Source: Gammaproteobacteria bacterium
GTDB taxonomy: Bacteria; Pseudomonadota; Gammaproteobacteria; Competibacterales; Competibacteraceae
Reading direction: 5' to 3'
Assembly (NCBI GenBank): GCA_003562535.1
Contig: PWUP01000045.1
Coordinates: 1-7,074, forward strand
DNA: 7,074 nucleotides
The notes below the pieces were generated by a model. It worked only from the letters and a program-made list of their open reading frames with translations, ran no database searches and was not told where the DNA came from. Shown here piece after piece: positions 5,827 to 7,074 of this stretch (position 1 is the stretch's first letter; every line of letters begins with the position of its first letter). Position numbers and translations under genes: made by a program.

Positions 5827-7074
5827 ATGAGGCACACCGTGTTGACTCGAACCGCCGTATTATGGGCCCTGGGCATATCCTTGGTGTTACTGCCCCTGAT
5901 GGCCAGTGCGGACGCGGCGCGTTTAGGCCAGGATTTAACGCCCATGGGGGCCGAGCGGGCCGGTAATGCCGCCGGTACGATTCCCGAGTGGCAAGGCGGA
6001 TTGACCCAGGCCCCCGCAGGGCACAGCCCTGGCGATCACTATGCCGATCCATTTGCTGACGATGCCATCCTTTTCACGATTGATGCCAGCAATCTCGATG
6101 AACATCGCGATCAGCTCACTCCGGGTCAAATCGCGCTGTTAGAAACCTATCCCAGTTGGCGGATGACCATCTATCCCACGCGGCGCAGCGCGGCTTTTCC
6201 GCAGGGGCATTATGACCAGACTGCGGCCAATGTGGGGCGAGCGGCACTCAATGCTGCCGGTGTGCTGACGGGCACCAGCGGCGGGATTCCCTTTCCCATG
6301 CCCCAGGACGGTCGCGAGGCGATCTGGAACCATTTAGTGCGCTATCGGGGCGAGTCGTACCGCATGAACTGGAGCCAGGCGGCCGTGACCCGCACCGGGG
6401 CGTACACGCCCGTGCGGTTCGATTACGATTATGACTTCCACTATGGCAGTCTGGAAAAATCCCCTGAGCAGATTGAACCCAATAAAATCGCCAATTTCCT
6501 GCAAACCGTCACCGCGCCGGCGCGGCTGGCCGGGCAAATCCTGTTGATTCACGAGTACACCGACAACCGCCAAGCGTGGACGTACAACCCCGGCCAGCGC
6601 CGGGTGCGCTTGGCACCGAATGTGGCTTATGACAATCCCGGCACGGCGGCCGATGGATTGCGCACCAATGATGATTTCGTCATGTTTAATGGAGCGATTG
6701 ACCGCTATGACTGGGAGTTACTCGGTAAGCGGGAAATCTATGTCCCATATAACTCCTACACCGTGGTGGGCAACACCGTGCGCATGGATGCTGTCTTGCA
6801 GGCCGGGCATATCAACCCGGATTACGCCCGTTATGAATTGCATCGGGTGTGGGTGGTGGAGGCCACACTGAAACCCGGCACCAGCCATATTTACCAGCGG
6901 CGCACGTTCTATATTGACGAAGATTCATGGATGATTCTGGTGGTGGACAAATACGATGCCCGCGACCAGCTCTGGCGGGTGTCGGAGCAGCATAACATCA
7001 ATTTCTACGATTTGCCCATGCAGTATCCGGCCCTGGAAGTGCATCATGATTTGCAATCCGGGCGCTATATCGCC
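5827..7074 (+). CDS. DUF1329 family periplasmic/outer-membrane protein, C-terminus outside window
   Basis: An open frame of 416 codons runs from ATG 5827 through the right edge without a stop. The N-terminus MRHTVLTRTAVLWALGISLV with a following LLPLMASA is a signal peptide, cleaved probably after ASA (26-28). There is no lipobox cysteine, so it is a soluble periplasmic or peripherally attached protein, not a lipoprotein. The family is recognised by GAERAGNAAGTIPEWQGGL near the mature N-terminus, YNPGQRRVRLAP (253-264), GLRTNDDFVMFNGAIDRYDW (277-296) and GKREIYVPYNSY (300-311). DUF1329 proteins are typically about 450 residues, so about 30-40 are missing here. The family is considered to share the LolA/LolB-like fold, an open half-barrel that holds hydrophobic ligands, suggesting a carrier between membranes and the DUF1302 barrel. 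The two families are frequent neighbours in proteobacteria. The function and cargo of this pair are not established. Confidence 0.9.
   Translation, partial: MRHTVLTRTAVLWALGISLVLLPLMASADAARLGQDLTPMGAERAGNAAGTIPEWQGGLTQAPAGHSPGDHYADPFADDAILFTIDASNLDEHRDQLTPGQIALLETYPSWRMTIYPTRRSAAFPQGHYDQTAANVGRAALNAAGVLTGTSGGIPFPMPQDGREAIWNHLVRYRGESYRMNWSQAAVTRTGAYTPVRFDYDYDFHYGSLEKSPEQIEPNKIANFLQTVTAPARLAGQILLIHEYTDNRQAWTYNPGQRRVRLAPNVAYDNPGTAADGLRTNDDFVMFNGAIDRYDWELLGKREIYVPYNSYTVVGNTVRMDAVLQAGHINPDYARYELHRVWVVEATLKPGTSHIYQRRTFYIDEDSWMILVVDKYDARDQLWRVSEQHNINFYDLPMQYPALEVHHDLQSGRYIA

Noticed and set aside
6139..6573. Minus-strand open frames within the DUF1329 gene
   Set aside because: They overlap conserved DUF1329 coding sequence and are explained by its codon bias.

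Overview
The window looks like chromosomal DNA of a Gram-negative gammaproteobacterium, possibly marine or halophilic. The evidence is a gamma-type CysD, a full tripartite tricarboxylate transporter, and an outer-membrane barrel paired with a DUF1329 protein. The genus is not resolved. It holds six protein genes, two of them cut by the window edges. I see no rRNA, tRNA, CRISPR array, transposase or phage gene.

Layout: (1) Positions 226 to 1, minus strand: the first 75 codons of cysD (sulfate adenylyltransferase subunit 2), running off the left edge. (2) 227-446: an AT-rich divergent control region with several perfect inverted repeats. (3) 447-3602, plus strand: tctC, tctB and tctA, encoding a periplasmic solute-binding protein and the small and large membrane subunits of a TTT-family secondary importer. 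The tctC-tctB gap (1431-1610) holds a 53-bp palindromic repeat-like element and a second GC-rich hairpin. tctB and tctA are 15 bp apart. (4) 3603-3774: a gap with two short inverted repeats and a TAAAAACCAT direct repeat at exactly 21-bp offset. (5) 3775-5805: a DUF1302 outer-membrane protein, probably starting at TTG. (6) 5827 to the right edge: a DUF1329 protein, 21 bp downstream and probably cotranscribed with gene 5, lacking only its C-terminus.

Working model: TctC captures an anionic solute in the periplasm and passes it to TctA/TctB in the inner membrane, driven by an ion gradient. The DUF1302/DUF1329 pair acts at the outer membrane or in the periplasm. All five genes point the same way and together could form a cross-envelope route for one substrate, but this is inferred from position only. 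The substrate cannot be read from the sequence. The most unusual parts are the regulatory DNA (nested symmetry between cysD and tctC, the palindromic element inside the operon, the 21-bp-phased repeat before the barrel gene) and the TTT plus DUF1302/DUF1329 arrangement. I did not find a clearly new class of system.
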